This document shows positions 35,340 through 43,285 of a DNA stretch of 64,000 nucleotides, piece by piece. The DNA is from an uncultured Candidatus Melainabacteria bacterium (GTDB lineage Bacteria > Cyanobacteriota > Vampirovibrionia > Gastranaerophilales > Gastranaerophilaceae), in the NCBI GenBank assembly GCA_934757155.1, contig CAKVLI010000001.1, positions 372,001-436,000 on the forward strand, read 5' to 3'. The notes under the pieces were generated by a model, which was not told the DNA's origin, did not search any database, and saw only the letters and a list, made by a program, of their open reading frames with translations. The position numbers and the translations under genes were made by a program. The stretch's first letter is position 1. The number at the start of each line of letters is the position of its first letter.

Positions 35340-35987
35340 ATGAAAAAGATTTTAGAGTCATTACTCGATTTAATCTATAGAAAAAAATGTTATTTCTGCG
35401 GGAAATCAAAGTATTCAATAAAAATGTGTCCTTCCTGTTATGAAAAACTGGAGTTTTCTGACAGAATCGCAAACCGCATTGTAGACGGTGTTGATGTTTA
35501 CTGCGCAGGAATTTATACCAAAGAACTCCAAAAACTTATCAGAGGACTAAAATACCATAAACAAAGAGATTTAGCGTATTTTCAAGCAAAATTCATGTAC
35601 GAATATTTTGCAAACCTTGATAACTTAAAAAACAAAGATTTCGAACTTATCCCTGTTCCATTGCACCAAAACAGGATGAAAAAACGTAAATACAACCACA
35701 TGGAACTCGTTTGCGAAGAATTCTCAAAACTCAGCGGGTTTGAATGTAACTTCGAGCTTATAAAAAGAATTAAAGATACAAAACCACAATACAGGCTATC
35801 ACGGGTTCAGCGGCTCAAAAACCTCTCCGGTGCATTCGAGGTTAACAAAGATAAAATCAGCGGAAAACCACTATTAATAATGGATGACATCTGTACAACA
35901 GGCTCAACTTTTGAAGAGATGATTAAAGCTTTAAAAAACGCAGGTGTAAAAAATATTGTCTGTTTCGCAACTTCTACACCTGTTTAA
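35340..35987 (+). CDS. comF: ComF-family phosphoribosyltransferase-like protein
   Basis: The 215-residue protein is related to ComF/GntX, which helps DNA uptake in naturally transformable bacteria. It has an N-terminal zinc ribbon (CYFCGKSKYSIKMCPSC), the ELIPVPLHQNRMKKRKYNH motif and a PRPP-binding loop LLIMDDICTTGSTF near 180. The length is typical. It is preceded by the repeat mosaic and a TATAAT box with no leader. Presence of comF does not by itself show competence; no other competence gene is in the window. Confidence 0.92.
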   Translation: MKKILESLLDLIYRKKCYFCGKSKYSIKMCPSCYEKLEFSDRIANRIVDGVDVYCAGIYTKELQKLIRGLKYHKQRDLAYFQAKFMYEYFANLDNLKNKDFELIPVPLHQNRMKKRKYNHMELVCEEFSKLSGFECNFELIKRIKDTKPQYRLSRVQRLKNLSGAFEVNKDKISGKPLLIMDDICTTGSTFEEMIKALKNAGVKNIVCFATSTPV

Positions 35988-36055
35988 ACATGCCCTTTTT
36001 CAACTTTTTTACAACCTCGCTTTGTAACGATATGTAACAATATCTTTTAAAATCC

Positions 36056-36082
36056 TAAAGTTTTTCAAAAACATGCCGTTAT
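36056..36082 (+). promoter_or_regulatory. Sigma-28 (FliA)-type flagellar promoter
   Basis: TAAAGTTT (36056-36063), 11 bases, GCCGTTAT (36075-36082). Both boxes and spacing are identical to 14426-14452. It is placed to drive the two small genes at 36153 and 36345. Confidence 0.88.
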
Positions 36083-36152
36083 CTAATTTGTAAGGAAAAT
36101 CAAAAAAAGTAAAAAACGAAAAAGTACAGTAGTTGTTGATAAGAGGTATGTT

Positions 36153-36329
36153 ATGGGTCACGATGAACACGAAATGTTAGTTGAATATTCAGAAATGACA
36201 GCGTTCAACTTTAACTCAAAGGAGTATCAGGAAGTTAAAAAAGATTTTTTGGAATGCAAAAAAGCCGCTAAAGGCTTTGAATGGCTTGTTAACCAATTCA
36301 TTAGCAAGTTTAAACCTGTAAAAGCTTAG
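36153..36329 (+). CDS. 58-residue protein under flagellar promoter
   Basis: A small acidic-then-basic protein: MGHDEHEMLVEYSEM, then a helix rich in Lys and Phe (EVKKDFLECKKAAKGFEWL), ending KFKPVKA. AGAGG lies 5 bases before the ATG. It starts about 63 bases after the predicted sigma-28 start site and is followed after 15 bases by another small gene. The family is not recognised. The promoter suggests a motility role, for example a chaperone, regulator or minor structural protein. Confidence 0.7.
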   Translation: MGHDEHEMLVEYSEMTAFNFNSKEYQEVKKDFLECKKAAKGFEWLVNQFISKFKPVKA

Positions 36330-36344
36330 AATGAGGATATTTGT

Positions 36345-36584
36345 ATGACAAACAAAAAAGATTTCAAGAATAATTGCTTTTCGCCAAATTGGCTCGAAGT
36401 TGATTTGGAGAGAGCGGCTAGACAGACAGAACGGGAGGAACGCCTAGAGAGCAAACGACGTAAGGATTTAAACACATTATTAAAAGAGCTTGACGAAATC
36501 AAGCAAAACATTGAACGAGCTGCTGAAAAACAGCACAGATTGGCAAATTTGATGGGTTTTTACTCTGGTGAATTTGCACAATAA
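36345..36584 (+). CDS. 79-residue coiled-coil protein under flagellar promoter
   Basis: A highly charged helical protein (RAARQTEREERLESKRRKDL, then a leucine-patterned helix LLKELDEIKQNIERAAEKQH). Its size and composition are like flagellar export chaperones (FlgN/FliT), but no specific motif is recognised. GAGG lies upstream. It is co-transcribed with the 58-residue gene and ended by a strong terminator. The function is inferred from the promoter only. Confidence 0.7.
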   Translation: MTNKKDFKNNCFSPNWLEVDLERAARQTEREERLESKRRKDLNTLLKELDEIKQNIERAAEKQHRLANLMGFYSGEFAQ

Positions 36585-36591
36585 AAATTTT

Positions 36592-36621
36592 AAGCCTTTC
36601 CTAGTCAGGAAAGGCTTTTTT
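36592..36621 (+). terminator. Terminator of the small sigma-28 operon
   Basis: AAGCCTTTCC-TAGTCA-GGAAAGGCTT with a T6 run: a 10-bp perfect stem. Confidence 0.92.
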
Positions 36622-36827
36622 GATTATACCTTCCCTGGACGGGAAAGGTACCTGAAAGGCAGATGGGGTGATTTATTGATTTATTTCAAATACACATTTT
36701 AATTTTTGATAAACACCAACAAGATTCTTATCTATATCATTTTCGCAAGTTGCGTGCATTTTCACCAAGTTTATCCACATCACCACACTCTATCCATCCC
36801 AATCCAGGGAGAAAACAATAAAAGGAA
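36622..36827. other. Gap with no supported gene
   Basis: A near-repeat of the terminator stem (CCTTCCC...GGGAAAGG, about 36630-36648) and a lone TTATCCACA (36771-36779, matching a DnaA box) are present. One 70-residue ORF here has no ribosome site or recognisable sequence and is not called. Confidence 0.5.
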
Positions 36828-36870
36828 AGTCTTGCAGAATGTGCAAGACTCAAAAATATACATTTACCCC
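36828..36870 (-). ncRNA. Candidate short RNA with own promoter and terminator
   Basis: On the minus strand a near-consensus promoter (36906-36877) points at a stretch of about 40-50 bases. The stretch ends in a perfect 9-bp hairpin AGTCTTGCA/TGCAAGACT (36850-36828) followed by a pyrimidine-rich TTTCCTTTT. There is no ORF of useful length between them. The 5' part contains GGGGTAAATGTAT, the core of the D repeats. It lies downstream of recA and convergent to the small sigma-28 genes. The RNA ends are estimated. Confidence 0.5.
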
Positions 36871-36876
36871 ACTAAC

Positions 36877-36906
36877 TTTATACCATACGTTTCCATGCTT
36901 TGTCAA
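36877..36906 (-). promoter_or_regulatory. Sigma-70 promoter pointing into the candidate short RNA
   Basis: Minus strand: TTGACA (36906-36901), 18 bases, TATAAA (36882-36877). The perfect -35 is among the best in the window, yet no gene follows it. Confidence 0.65.
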
Positions 36907-36973
36907 GCACTATTTTGAAACGCCGTAAATACAAGCTTTTGGGGTAATATCCCCATCTTCTCCCAAATATCTT

Positions 36974-37990
36974 TTAACCTTGAGCAAGTTTTTCTCTTAC
37001 CAAAGTTTCAACTTGGTTTAGAATTTCAGGATTTGCTCCCAAAAATTCTTTAGCTTTATCACGACCCTGACCAAGTTTTTCGTCATTAAAACTAAACCAA
37101 GAGCCGGCTTTTTTAACAATATCCAAATCAACAGCTACGTCTAAAATATTACCTATCTTGCAAATACCTTTTCCGAAGATAATATCGAATTCTGCAGTTC
37201 TAAACGGCGGAGCCACTTTGTTTTTCAAAATACGAACTCTTACGTGGTTACCAACATCCTCGCCATCACCTTTAAGTCCTTCAATACGTTTGATTTCCAT
37301 ACGAACTGAAGCATAGTATTTAAGCGCATTACCACCGGTAGTTGTTTCAGGGTTTCCATACATAACCCCGATTTTTTGTCTTAACTGGTTGATGAAAATA
37401 ACAGTTGTATTAGTTTTTCCGATAATACCTGTCAATTTTCTCAAAGCTTTTGACATCAATCTTGCTTGAAGACCCATTTGTTGATCTTCCATAGAACCTT
37501 CAATTTCAGCCTTCGGAACAAGAGCTGCAACAGAGTCAACAACAATAATATCAACTGCACCTGAGCGTACAAGTTCTTCTGTTATATCAAGAGCTTGTTC
37601 ACCTGTATCCGGTTGAGAAATCAAGAGTTCATCAACATTTACACCAAGATTTCTTGCATATTCAGGGTCAAGAGCGTGTTCAGCATCAACAAATGCTGCA
37701 ATTCCGCCTTTTTTCTGACATTCTGCAACAATGTGTTGAGCAAGAGTTGTTTTACCTGAAGATTCAGGTCCGTAAACTTCAATAATACGTCCTCTCGGAA
37801 TACCACCAACACCAAGAGCAACATCCAAAGCTAAAGCTCCGGTAGGAATTGTTTCTACACTAACAGCCGGTTTGTCACCAAGCTTCATAATAGCGCCTTT
37901 ACCAAAATCTTTTTCGATTTTTTCAATAGCTAATTTAAGAGCTTTACTTCTCTCATCAGCAGTATTTACTGCAGTTTCCTCTTTCCCCAT
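36974..37990 (-). CDS. recA: Recombinase RecA
   Basis: The 338-residue ATPase forms filaments on single-stranded DNA for homologous recombination and SOS induction. It shows Walker A GPESSGKTT, VDAEHALDPEYA, Walker B IIVVDSVAAL, the L1/L2 loops (EIEGSMEDQQMGLQARLMS, INQLRQKIGVMYGNPETTTGGNALK) and a normal C-domain. The ATG at 37990 follows TTGAGG; an in-frame TTG 15 bases upstream is part of that ribosome site and is not the start. A gene with MerR-like HTH lies 50 bases upstream on the same strand. No LexA box is obvious. Confidence 0.98.
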   Translation of the reverse strand: MGKEETAVNTADERSKALKLAIEKIEKDFGKGAIMKLGDKPAVSVETIPTGALALDVALGVGGIPRGRIIEVYGPESSGKTTLAQHIVAECQKKGGIAAFVDAEHALDPEYARNLGVNVDELLISQPDTGEQALDITEELVRSGAVDIIVVDSVAALVPKAEIEGSMEDQQMGLQARLMSKALRKLTGIIGKTNTTVIFINQLRQKIGVMYGNPETTTGGNALKYYASVRMEIKRIEGLKGDGEDVGNHVRVRILKNKVAPPFRTAEFDIIFGKGICKIGNILDVAVDLDIVKKAGSWFSFNDEKLGQGRDKAKEFLGANPEILNQVETLVREKLAQG

Positions 37991-38039
37991 ACTATTTAAC
38001 CTCAATTTTGTCGTTTAATTTTTTTTAAACGGCATTAAT

Positions 38040-38552
38040 TTATAACAAAATATTATTTTCTTCTTCTTTTTTAATATAGAAGCCACACATTAACGGTTTA
38101 AAACTGTTTAAAATATTTTTGAGTTTAAAGTTTTCTTTGTTTAATTCGTTAACTTTATTCTTCAAATTTTCGTTCTCAGTTTTGCATCTTACAAGCTCAA
38201 GAACTACATCATCCATGCCTTCAAGTTTTTCATCAATAAGTTTGGTCATAGATGTTGTAATATTGTTTTCCATTTTATTAAGTGTTTCAAGAAGATTATT
38301 TACAACAACCTGAGAATTAGGTTTTGAAACAACACTTAAAGCAGACTTTTTCTCAGTCATATCAGCAACTACAGAAGATTTTGCATTTTTTAATTTTTTA
38401 ACTTCTTCTACAGAAAAATAAATTCTTCCGCTACTATCTTTTTTCGGATTTACAGAGGTTTTTTTGCAAAGCTCTACAATCTCTCTATTATCTATATTTA
38501 AAAGTTTTCTAACGTCATTAGGTAAAAGTACTTTATCCGGATTAGTGTTCAT
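38040..38552 (-). CDS. MerR-like HTH and coiled-coil protein
   Basis: The 170-residue protein has an N-terminal winged-helix resembling MerR or excisionase folds (VLLPNDVRKLLNIDNREIVELC ... DSSGRIYFSVEEVKKLKN, about 8-58), a linker, and a C-terminal coiled coil (about 85-150, heptads around TENENLKNKVNELNKENFKL). It is therefore likely a DNA-binding protein that self-associates. AGAGGGGA precedes the ATG. It lies directly upstream of recA and could be co-transcribed. The specific family is unknown. Confidence 0.7.
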   Translation of the reverse strand: MNTNPDKVLLPNDVRKLLNIDNREIVELCKKTSVNPKKDSSGRIYFSVEEVKKLKNAKSSVVADMTEKKSALSVVSKPNSQVVVNNLLETLNKMENNITTSMTKLIDEKLEGMDDVVLELVRCKTENENLKNKVNELNKENFKLKNILNSFKPLMCGFYIKKEEENNILL

Positions 38553-38623
38553 TAAAAATCCCCTCTTTTAGATTTAATACAATAATCATTGTAATTAATA
38601 AAAGATTTAATTTCCACACATTG

Positions 38624-38935
38624 TTACAAATTCTTAACAGGATAAATTTTCAAGTAATTATTCTTTATTTCCGTTTTGAAAGAATCCGGTAAAGTATCAA
38701 ACAAATTTATATCTGTTAGAAAAGGTAAATTACTTTCACTTAAAAGATTTTTTAATTCATAAATACTTTTATCTTTAGAATTAAAATCTATAACCGCCAT
38801 ATCCAAATCACTTCCGGAGTGAGACTTTCCGTTAATTCTGCTTCCGTAAGCCCATATTTCTGCATCAGGACAATAATTATCAAAAATATTAATCAAAATT
38901 TCTAAATATTCAGGTTTAACATCCAGTTTAGTCAT
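38624..38935 (-). CDS. mntA: MNT-type nucleotidyltransferase antitoxin (MntA)
   Basis: The 103-residue minimal nucleotidyltransferase shows the exact GS-x10-DxD motif (GSRINGKSHSGSDLD) near residues 32-46, plus a third Asp in the VIDF/TDINLF strands. Characterised MntA proteins neutralise HepT by adding AMP to its active-site Tyr. It overlaps the HEPN gene by 8 bases, as in known pairs. Confidence 0.88.
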   Translation of the reverse strand: MTKLDVKPEYLEILINIFDNYCPDAEIWAYGSRINGKSHSGSDLDMAVIDFNSKDKSIYELKNLLSESNLPFLTDINLFDTLPDSFKTEIKNNYLKIYPVKNL

Positions 38936-39338
38936 TTTCTATAACCTTTTTAAGATTTTTTACATCTTGTAAAAATGAATCTATCAAAACTAAAGTTTCT
39001 TCTGCAAAAGCTACACCATAATCATGTGCAGTATTATTTCTGTTATCTCTGTATTTAAACCATCTATTAACTTCACCTTCACTAATTAAAGAAAATTTTG
39101 ACGCATATCTGAAAATATCTTTAAAATTAAGTTTATCAACTTCTTTGTTAGTGGCAAAAAACGGAGTTAATTTCTTTTTTAACAATTTACCTGATTGTTC
39201 AAGAGTTATTTCAAAACTTTTAACCAAAGAATTTCTGTACATCTCATAATCAATACTCCCTTCTTTAGACTGCCTTATGAGTTCATAAGATTTTTCTAAA
39301 GTTTCAATACATCTCTGCAAATTTTCAGTGCTTAACAT
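38928..39338 (-). CDS. hepT: HEPN-domain toxin (HepT, HI0074-like)
   Basis: The 136-residue all-helical protein has the RNase motif R-x4-H-x-Y (RNNTAHDY, near residue 104) and the HI0074-family context WFKYRDNRNNTAHDYGVAF. HEPN toxins cleave RNA; the Tyr is the site modified by MntA. The start is placed at ATG 39338 after AAGGGAA; an in-frame ATG at 39377 overlaps the -10 (TGATATAAT, 39371-39364 region). The pair forms a compact toxin-antitoxin operon next to an AT-rich region. Confidence 0.86.
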   Translation of the reverse strand: MLSTENLQRCIETLEKSYELIRQSKEGSIDYEMYRNSLVKSFEITLEQSGKLLKKKLTPFFATNKEVDKLNFKDIFRYASKFSLISEGEVNRWFKYRDNRNNTAHDYGVAFAEETLVLIDSFLQDVKNLKKVIEND

Positions 39339-39377
39339 ACAATAAATTCCCTTATTTTGATTAATTATATCATACAA

Positions 39378-40931
39378 TCACTTTATTGAACTAACAAAAT
39401 CTTCCGTAGAAAGTTTTTTGCCCGTTAATTTTTTGATTAATTCGTTTTCTTCTAAAGAAGTTCCGAGATTAAATAATTTTTTGTTTAAAAATTCTGCCGT
39501 ATTACTGTTTTCTGTAATATTTCCGAGCTGGGATTTTAAATAATTATAAATCTGCGCTTTTATTAAAGTTGCACGAAAATAGTTTTGGTAATAAGCCGGA
39601 TGAGAAAGAAAATGCGGAATAGATGCCCAACCGTTATCAAGCTCTTCTCGTTTTTCTCTAAACTGATATTTAACTTTTAATTTATGCCAAAGTTTTTTCA
39701 AATCCTGTTCAGGTTTTTCATACATTTGTTTCTCAAAATTTATCAACAATTGACTATGAGCAATAAAACAAGCTTCTTGTTCTTTAAAATATTCTTTAAA
39801 TTTTTCCAAATCTTTTTCAGGAACAATATCTTTTAAAATATTTTCTCTTTTATCTAAATCACCCATCATCATTGCAATAGCTTCAGTCATCGCAGGATAA
39901 GTGCTTCTGTCCAAAAAGGTTAAATCACGTGAAATTCCCAACGTATAAACACAGTGTCCCATCTCGTGATTAAGCGTATCAATACTTGTTTCGTTATTAG
40001 TTAAGTTAGCCAAAATTCTTGCATCCAAACCTGCATCTATATCAAAACAAAAACCGTGAGTATTTTTTCCGCTACGAGGAAATAAATCAAAAGTCAATTT
40101 TTTCTCTGCCAATAATTTATCAACATCCCAACCCATGTTTTTGTAAGTGTTTTTTGAAATCTCAACAACCTGTTCTTTTGTTTTTATACAATTATTGACC
40201 TTTTTCTCAGGATTAAGTTTGGTTAAAAACCCGTAGTGATAAGGTTTTAACTTTTCAGTTTTAAACGCATTTTTTAATTTTTTCTGTTGTTTTAAAATTA
40301 TTTTTTTAATTAAATCTTTTGACTCATTATAAACATCATCTAAGAGTGTTTTCAGCTCATTTAACTCGACTTCGTAATCCTCTTTGAGTTTGTATTCAAA
40401 ATAAGTTTTGTACCCCTTATTTTGCGCGTAAGTGTTTCGCATTTTAACAAATTCTTTTAAATCTTCAGCAATTAAATCCGCACCTTTTAAATTTGCATAA
40501 TAAGCTTCTTTTCTTATCTCAGGATTTTGTTCATTTTTTAAAATTGTTCTTATTTCTGTTCTGGAAACTTCTTTTCCAAAAATAATCGGAACATAAGAAT
40601 TATATTTTTGTGCAATTTCGTTTTCCTTGTCACGCAAAGCTTTCAATTCTTTGCCGGAATTTAATTCTTCCTCAAAATCTTTAAGAATATTTTTTAATTG
40701 TTTTTTTTCGTGTTTATTTAGAGTTGAAGTATCAACATTTTTAAATTTTTCGTAAGTTTTTTTATCCTGAAAAAGTTTAGAATACTCATCCTGAGCTTTA
40801 GTCATTTTTTCAAGATTACTGTCAGTTGAATTAATATAAAAATTCCAATCAGAATTACACATATTTAAATATGCATTGTATAATTTTTTAGAAAACTCTT
40901 CTCTCAACTCTATAAACATTTTTTTCTCCAA
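39378..40931 (-). CDS. M3-family oligoendopeptidase-like zinc metallopeptidase
   Basis: The 517-residue mostly helical protein carries the gluzincin motif NHEMGHCVYTLG near residue 325 with a following Glu in YPAMTEAIAMMMGDL (third ligand), the M3/M2 layout. N-terminal helices, including ILKNEQNPEIRKEAYYANLKG, match the oligoendopeptidase F group. It acts on short peptides in the cytoplasm (no signal peptide). The product is rich in Lys and Asn and the gene is AT-rich like its neighbours. It may be cut off from the TA pair by the promoter after its stop. Confidence 0.85.
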   Translation of the reverse strand: MEKKMFIELREEFSKKLYNAYLNMCNSDWNFYINSTDSNLEKMTKAQDEYSKLFQDKKTYEKFKNVDTSTLNKHEKKQLKNILKDFEEELNSGKELKALRDKENEIAQKYNSYVPIIFGKEVSRTEIRTILKNEQNPEIRKEAYYANLKGADLIAEDLKEFVKMRNTYAQNKGYKTYFEYKLKEDYEVELNELKTLLDDVYNESKDLIKKIILKQQKKLKNAFKTEKLKPYHYGFLTKLNPEKKVNNCIKTKEQVVEISKNTYKNMGWDVDKLLAEKKLTFDLFPRSGKNTHGFCFDIDAGLDARILANLTNNETSIDTLNHEMGHCVYTLGISRDLTFLDRSTYPAMTEAIAMMMGDLDKRENILKDIVPEKDLEKFKEYFKEQEACFIAHSQLLINFEKQMYEKPEQDLKKLWHKLKVKYQFREKREELDNGWASIPHFLSHPAYYQNYFRATLIKAQIYNYLKSQLGNITENSNTAEFLNKKLFNLGTSLEENELIKKLTGKKLSTEDFVSSIK

Positions 40932-41200
40932 TTTTATATTAATTATTATAATAATTATAATATATATTTATATAATAATCATCTTCTTCTTAAGCTCTCA
41001 TTATTTGTAGAAAACTATCTGAAACTATTATATAACAAAGCTTTGAACATGTTCAAAAAACTGTAGAAAACTGTAGAAAACTTTTAAGTTATGAACATTT
41101 TTGAACATATCTAAAAATAAAATGTAGATAACTGTCAATAACTTACTCAAAAATGTCAATAAAATGTAGAAAATATTTATCCTTTTTTTCTTCTTATTTG
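40932..41200. repeat. AT-rich region with palindrome and TGTAGAAAACT direct repeats
   Basis: It contains a perfect 16-bp palindrome TTTGAACATGTTCAAA (41042-41057), tandem CTGTAGAAAA decamers (41061-41080), related copies near 41005, 41122 and 41164 (TGTAGAAAACT, TGTAGATAACT, TGTAGAAAATA), and further GAACAT half-sites at 41092 and 41103. It resembles a protein-binding array. No gene is supported. Confidence 0.6.
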
Positions 41201-41222
41201 CAAGGGCAAGAAGAAATTTATC

Positions 41223-41400
41223 GGTGCGCAAGTATGCGCACCTTACTAGCTGTTATTCTGAGGCTTTAGCCGAAGAATCGCATGATTAGATAAGAAAAAC
41301 AACTGGACCTTGCGATCCTTCGCATACGCTCAGGATGACAACATTGTAGTAAGTAGAATGTGGTAAATCAAAAATTTATCACATCAACAATTCTAGTTGT
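41223..41400. repeat. Intergenic repeat mosaic upstream of the 417-residue gene
   Basis: The A palindrome variant (GGTGCGCAAGTATGCGCACC) is at 41223-41242. It is followed by a TTCTGAGGCTTTAGCCGAAG hairpin unit (about 41253-41284), a CTTCGCATACGCTCAGGATG unit (41313-41340), and a GGTAAATC/GATTTACC-like hairpin (about 41361-41388). Confidence 0.8.
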
Positions 41401-41498
41401 AACCCACTCCCTGCGAGGATTAAACACATTTCAATCAGGCTTGAAGTACTAATTCTATTGAACTTTGGGTTTAGATGTAAAAATCTTGTTACAAAGCT

Positions 41499-41573
41499 TT
41501 GTTAAAGATTAAAAAGTTTGTATAATTAAAACACAATTTACTTAAAACCCCGATGTCCGAATGTTTTTCGGAC
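41499..41573 (+). promoter_or_regulatory. Promoter and leader hairpin of the 417-residue gene
   Basis: TTGTTA (41499-41504), 16 bases, TATAAT (41521-41526). The predicted leader is about 80 bases and contains GTCCGAA-TGTTT-TTCGGAC (41555-41573), followed by GGGAGG just before the ATG. The long leader contrasts with leaderless genes nearby, so control at the RNA level is possible. Confidence 0.6.
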
Positions 41574-41612
41574 TACTAACGGTGTTTGCAAAAATAAGAT
41601 GGGAGGTATCGT

Positions 41613-42866
41613 ATGGTTGATGAAGAAGAATTCAGGAAGAAAATAATGGAGCTTGCAACAAAAGCTGCTCTTGCATCAATTCCTGAATTTAATTCTCAGG
41701 ATTTATTTAATCATCCACTTGAAGGGATGATAGCAATGTCAATGGCAGAACGTAGCAAGGATAGAATGAAACAACTTCAAAATGAAAGTATTGCACCACA
41801 AACGAACACTACAATGGGAGGCTTTTTCCCAACTAACAATGTACGTTTTGAAGAACGTCCAAAAACTCAAATAGAAAATTTTGCTTTAAATAACAAAAGT
41901 GCGGAAGATCCGTACAACCTAAAAGCAACAAAAACGCATCTTGAAAATCCAATTACAAAACTAACAGACAAAATTAAACAAGGTCTTGAAACTCCAAAAC
42001 CTCGCGAATTATCACAAATCCCTATGGAAATAAAAGACCCTAATCAATGGCATATTGACAGTGCGCCATTACCTGAAATTAAAAACAAACCTAGAACTTT
42101 TGCAGAAAAGATGCTAGACAAATCTGACAAGTACAAAGACTTAACAGTAATGGAAGCAGTACAAAAAGCGGCAAGCAAATTACCTATACCAAATACAGAA
42201 GCCGGATATTACGGAATTTCTGCTAAAATATCTGACGGAGAAGAAATGTCTAAAAAAGCAAAAGAGCAGAATACTTTTTACAAGCTCAAAGATATCAAAG
42301 ACCCCGAAATAGCTAAAAATCTACGTGAAAAAATGGCAAAATCTAAAGGATTGGATGTCAATAACCCCAAGGATTATCAAACACTCCAAAACTCAAGTGT
42401 GGTAGTTCCAAAAGTAGGTTCAGATTTATATAAGTATGCAAAGAATTCTGAAAAAACAAAGCAGTGGGTAGCGGATAATTATGACAAGTTTGAAAATAAA
42501 ACAATAGAGAACAAGGATAAACATATTACGTATCCTGCAGCTATTAAGGATTCAGAAAAACGAGCATTATATTTAACAATTAACAATGCTGATTTGACTA
42601 CCAGTAAAGTTAATAAAGACAAATCAATGCAAGTTGGTCTGGGTGATATTAGTGACTATTCAGAGATACAAAAACAAGATTTAAAAACTCTTAATCCAGT
42701 TAAGTTAGTTAAAAATATAGGAAAAAATTTAATAACTGATATTAACAATCGAGCTTACGCACAACAAGAAAAGGGACAAATAGAACCGTATGCTTTATCA
42801 ATACCTGTGCATTATACACCAAAAGAAATTGAAGAAATTTTGAAAAAATACTATAGAAGCAGGTAA
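41613..42866 (+). CDS. Unknown 417-residue protein, possible polymorphic-toxin-like or effector protein
   Basis: A hydrophilic protein with no signal peptide, membrane helix or recognised catalytic motif. The N-terminal helix (EEEFRKKIMELATKAALAS) is followed by a low-complexity, Asn/Pro/Lys-rich middle (about 60-170) and a more ordered C-terminal half containing KHITYPAAIKDSEKRALYLT. The long disordered middle followed by a compact C-domain is what modular secreted proteins often look like, but this is only an impression. Its 3' end overlaps by 16 bases the first of two duplicated membrane-protein genes on the other strand. GGGAGG precedes the ATG. Confidence 0.6.
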   Translation: MVDEEEFRKKIMELATKAALASIPEFNSQDLFNHPLEGMIAMSMAERSKDRMKQLQNESIAPQTNTTMGGFFPTNNVRFEERPKTQIENFALNNKSAEDPYNLKATKTHLENPITKLTDKIKQGLETPKPRELSQIPMEIKDPNQWHIDSAPLPEIKNKPRTFAEKMLDKSDKYKDLTVMEAVQKAASKLPIPNTEAGYYGISAKISDGEEMSKKAKEQNTFYKLKDIKDPEIAKNLREKMAKSKGLDVNNPKDYQTLQNSSVVVPKVGSDLYKYAKNSEKTKQWVADNYDKFENKTIENKDKHITYPAAIKDSEKRALYLTINNADLTTSKVNKDKSMQVGLGDISDYSEIQKQDLKTLNPVKLVKNIGKNLITDINNRAYAQQEKGQIEPYALSIPVHYTPKEIEEILKKYYRSR

Positions 42867-43282
42867 ATAAGTACTGCAATTCCATATACAGAAGCAATAA
42901 CAAAATTAATATATAAAAAATTATAAATTTTGTTATTTAATAAGAAGGAAGATTTCACTGACATTGTTTGTTGATGCTTCCTTCTTTTTATAAATATAAT
43001 AAGCTCTGTTAAAATACCTAAAATTACAATAATAAAATGAGAAAACAAGAAAACGAGTAATGCTGGTACAGCCAAAAGTTTCCAACTATAGTCATCTTCA
43101 TCAGTTAATGCAGAAATATCTCCTGTAAAAAGTATATAAATATAGCCAATTAAGTATAAGAACATAATTGCATATGGAAACCAATTACACAATAAAAAAC
43201 TTCCTACAAAAAACACATGAAAAAAGTGCCATTGCTTAGTCCATTGAATCCAACTGTTAATTTTTTCAATAAAATTTTTCAT
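42851..43282 (-). CDS. Small membrane protein, duplicate A
   Basis: The 143-residue protein is probably three- to four-helix (FFHVFFVGSFLLCNWFPYAIMFLYLIGYI, LLAVPALLVFLFSHFIIVILGIL, FVIASVYGIAVLIYLLL). Residues 3-25 (FIEKINSWIQWTKQWHFF onward) are almost identical to the start of duplicate B, and the DNA there is also nearly identical over about 60 bases. The rest diverges but keeps FLLNNK(I/F)Y near residue 115. It starts 3 bases after duplicate B ends. The function is unknown. Confidence 0.65.
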   Translation of the reverse strand: MKNFIEKINSWIQWTKQWHFFHVFFVGSFLLCNWFPYAIMFLYLIGYIYILFTGDISALTDEDDYSWKLLAVPALLVFLFSHFIIVILGILTELIIFIKRRKHQQTMSVKSSFLLNNKIYNFLYINFVIASVYGIAVLIYLLL

Positions 43283-43285
43283 TTT

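Noticed and set aside
36771..36779. TTATCCACA as an origin of replication
   Set aside because: It is a single DnaA-box match with no cluster, no dnaA or dnaN nearby and no AT-rich unwinding repeats next to it.
36706..36918. 70-residue ORF downstream of the small sigma-28 operon
   Set aside because: No ribosome site, odd composition, and it overlaps the promoter and hairpin of the candidate short RNA.
37991..38060. Sigma-28 promoter upstream of recA
   Set aside because: A GCCGTTTA is present, but no TAAAGTTT lies 11 bases before it.
41042..41057. LexA box
   Set aside because: GAAC-AT-GTTC has only a two-base spacer, unlike the four-base spacer of Bacillus-type boxes, and no SOS gene starts next to it.
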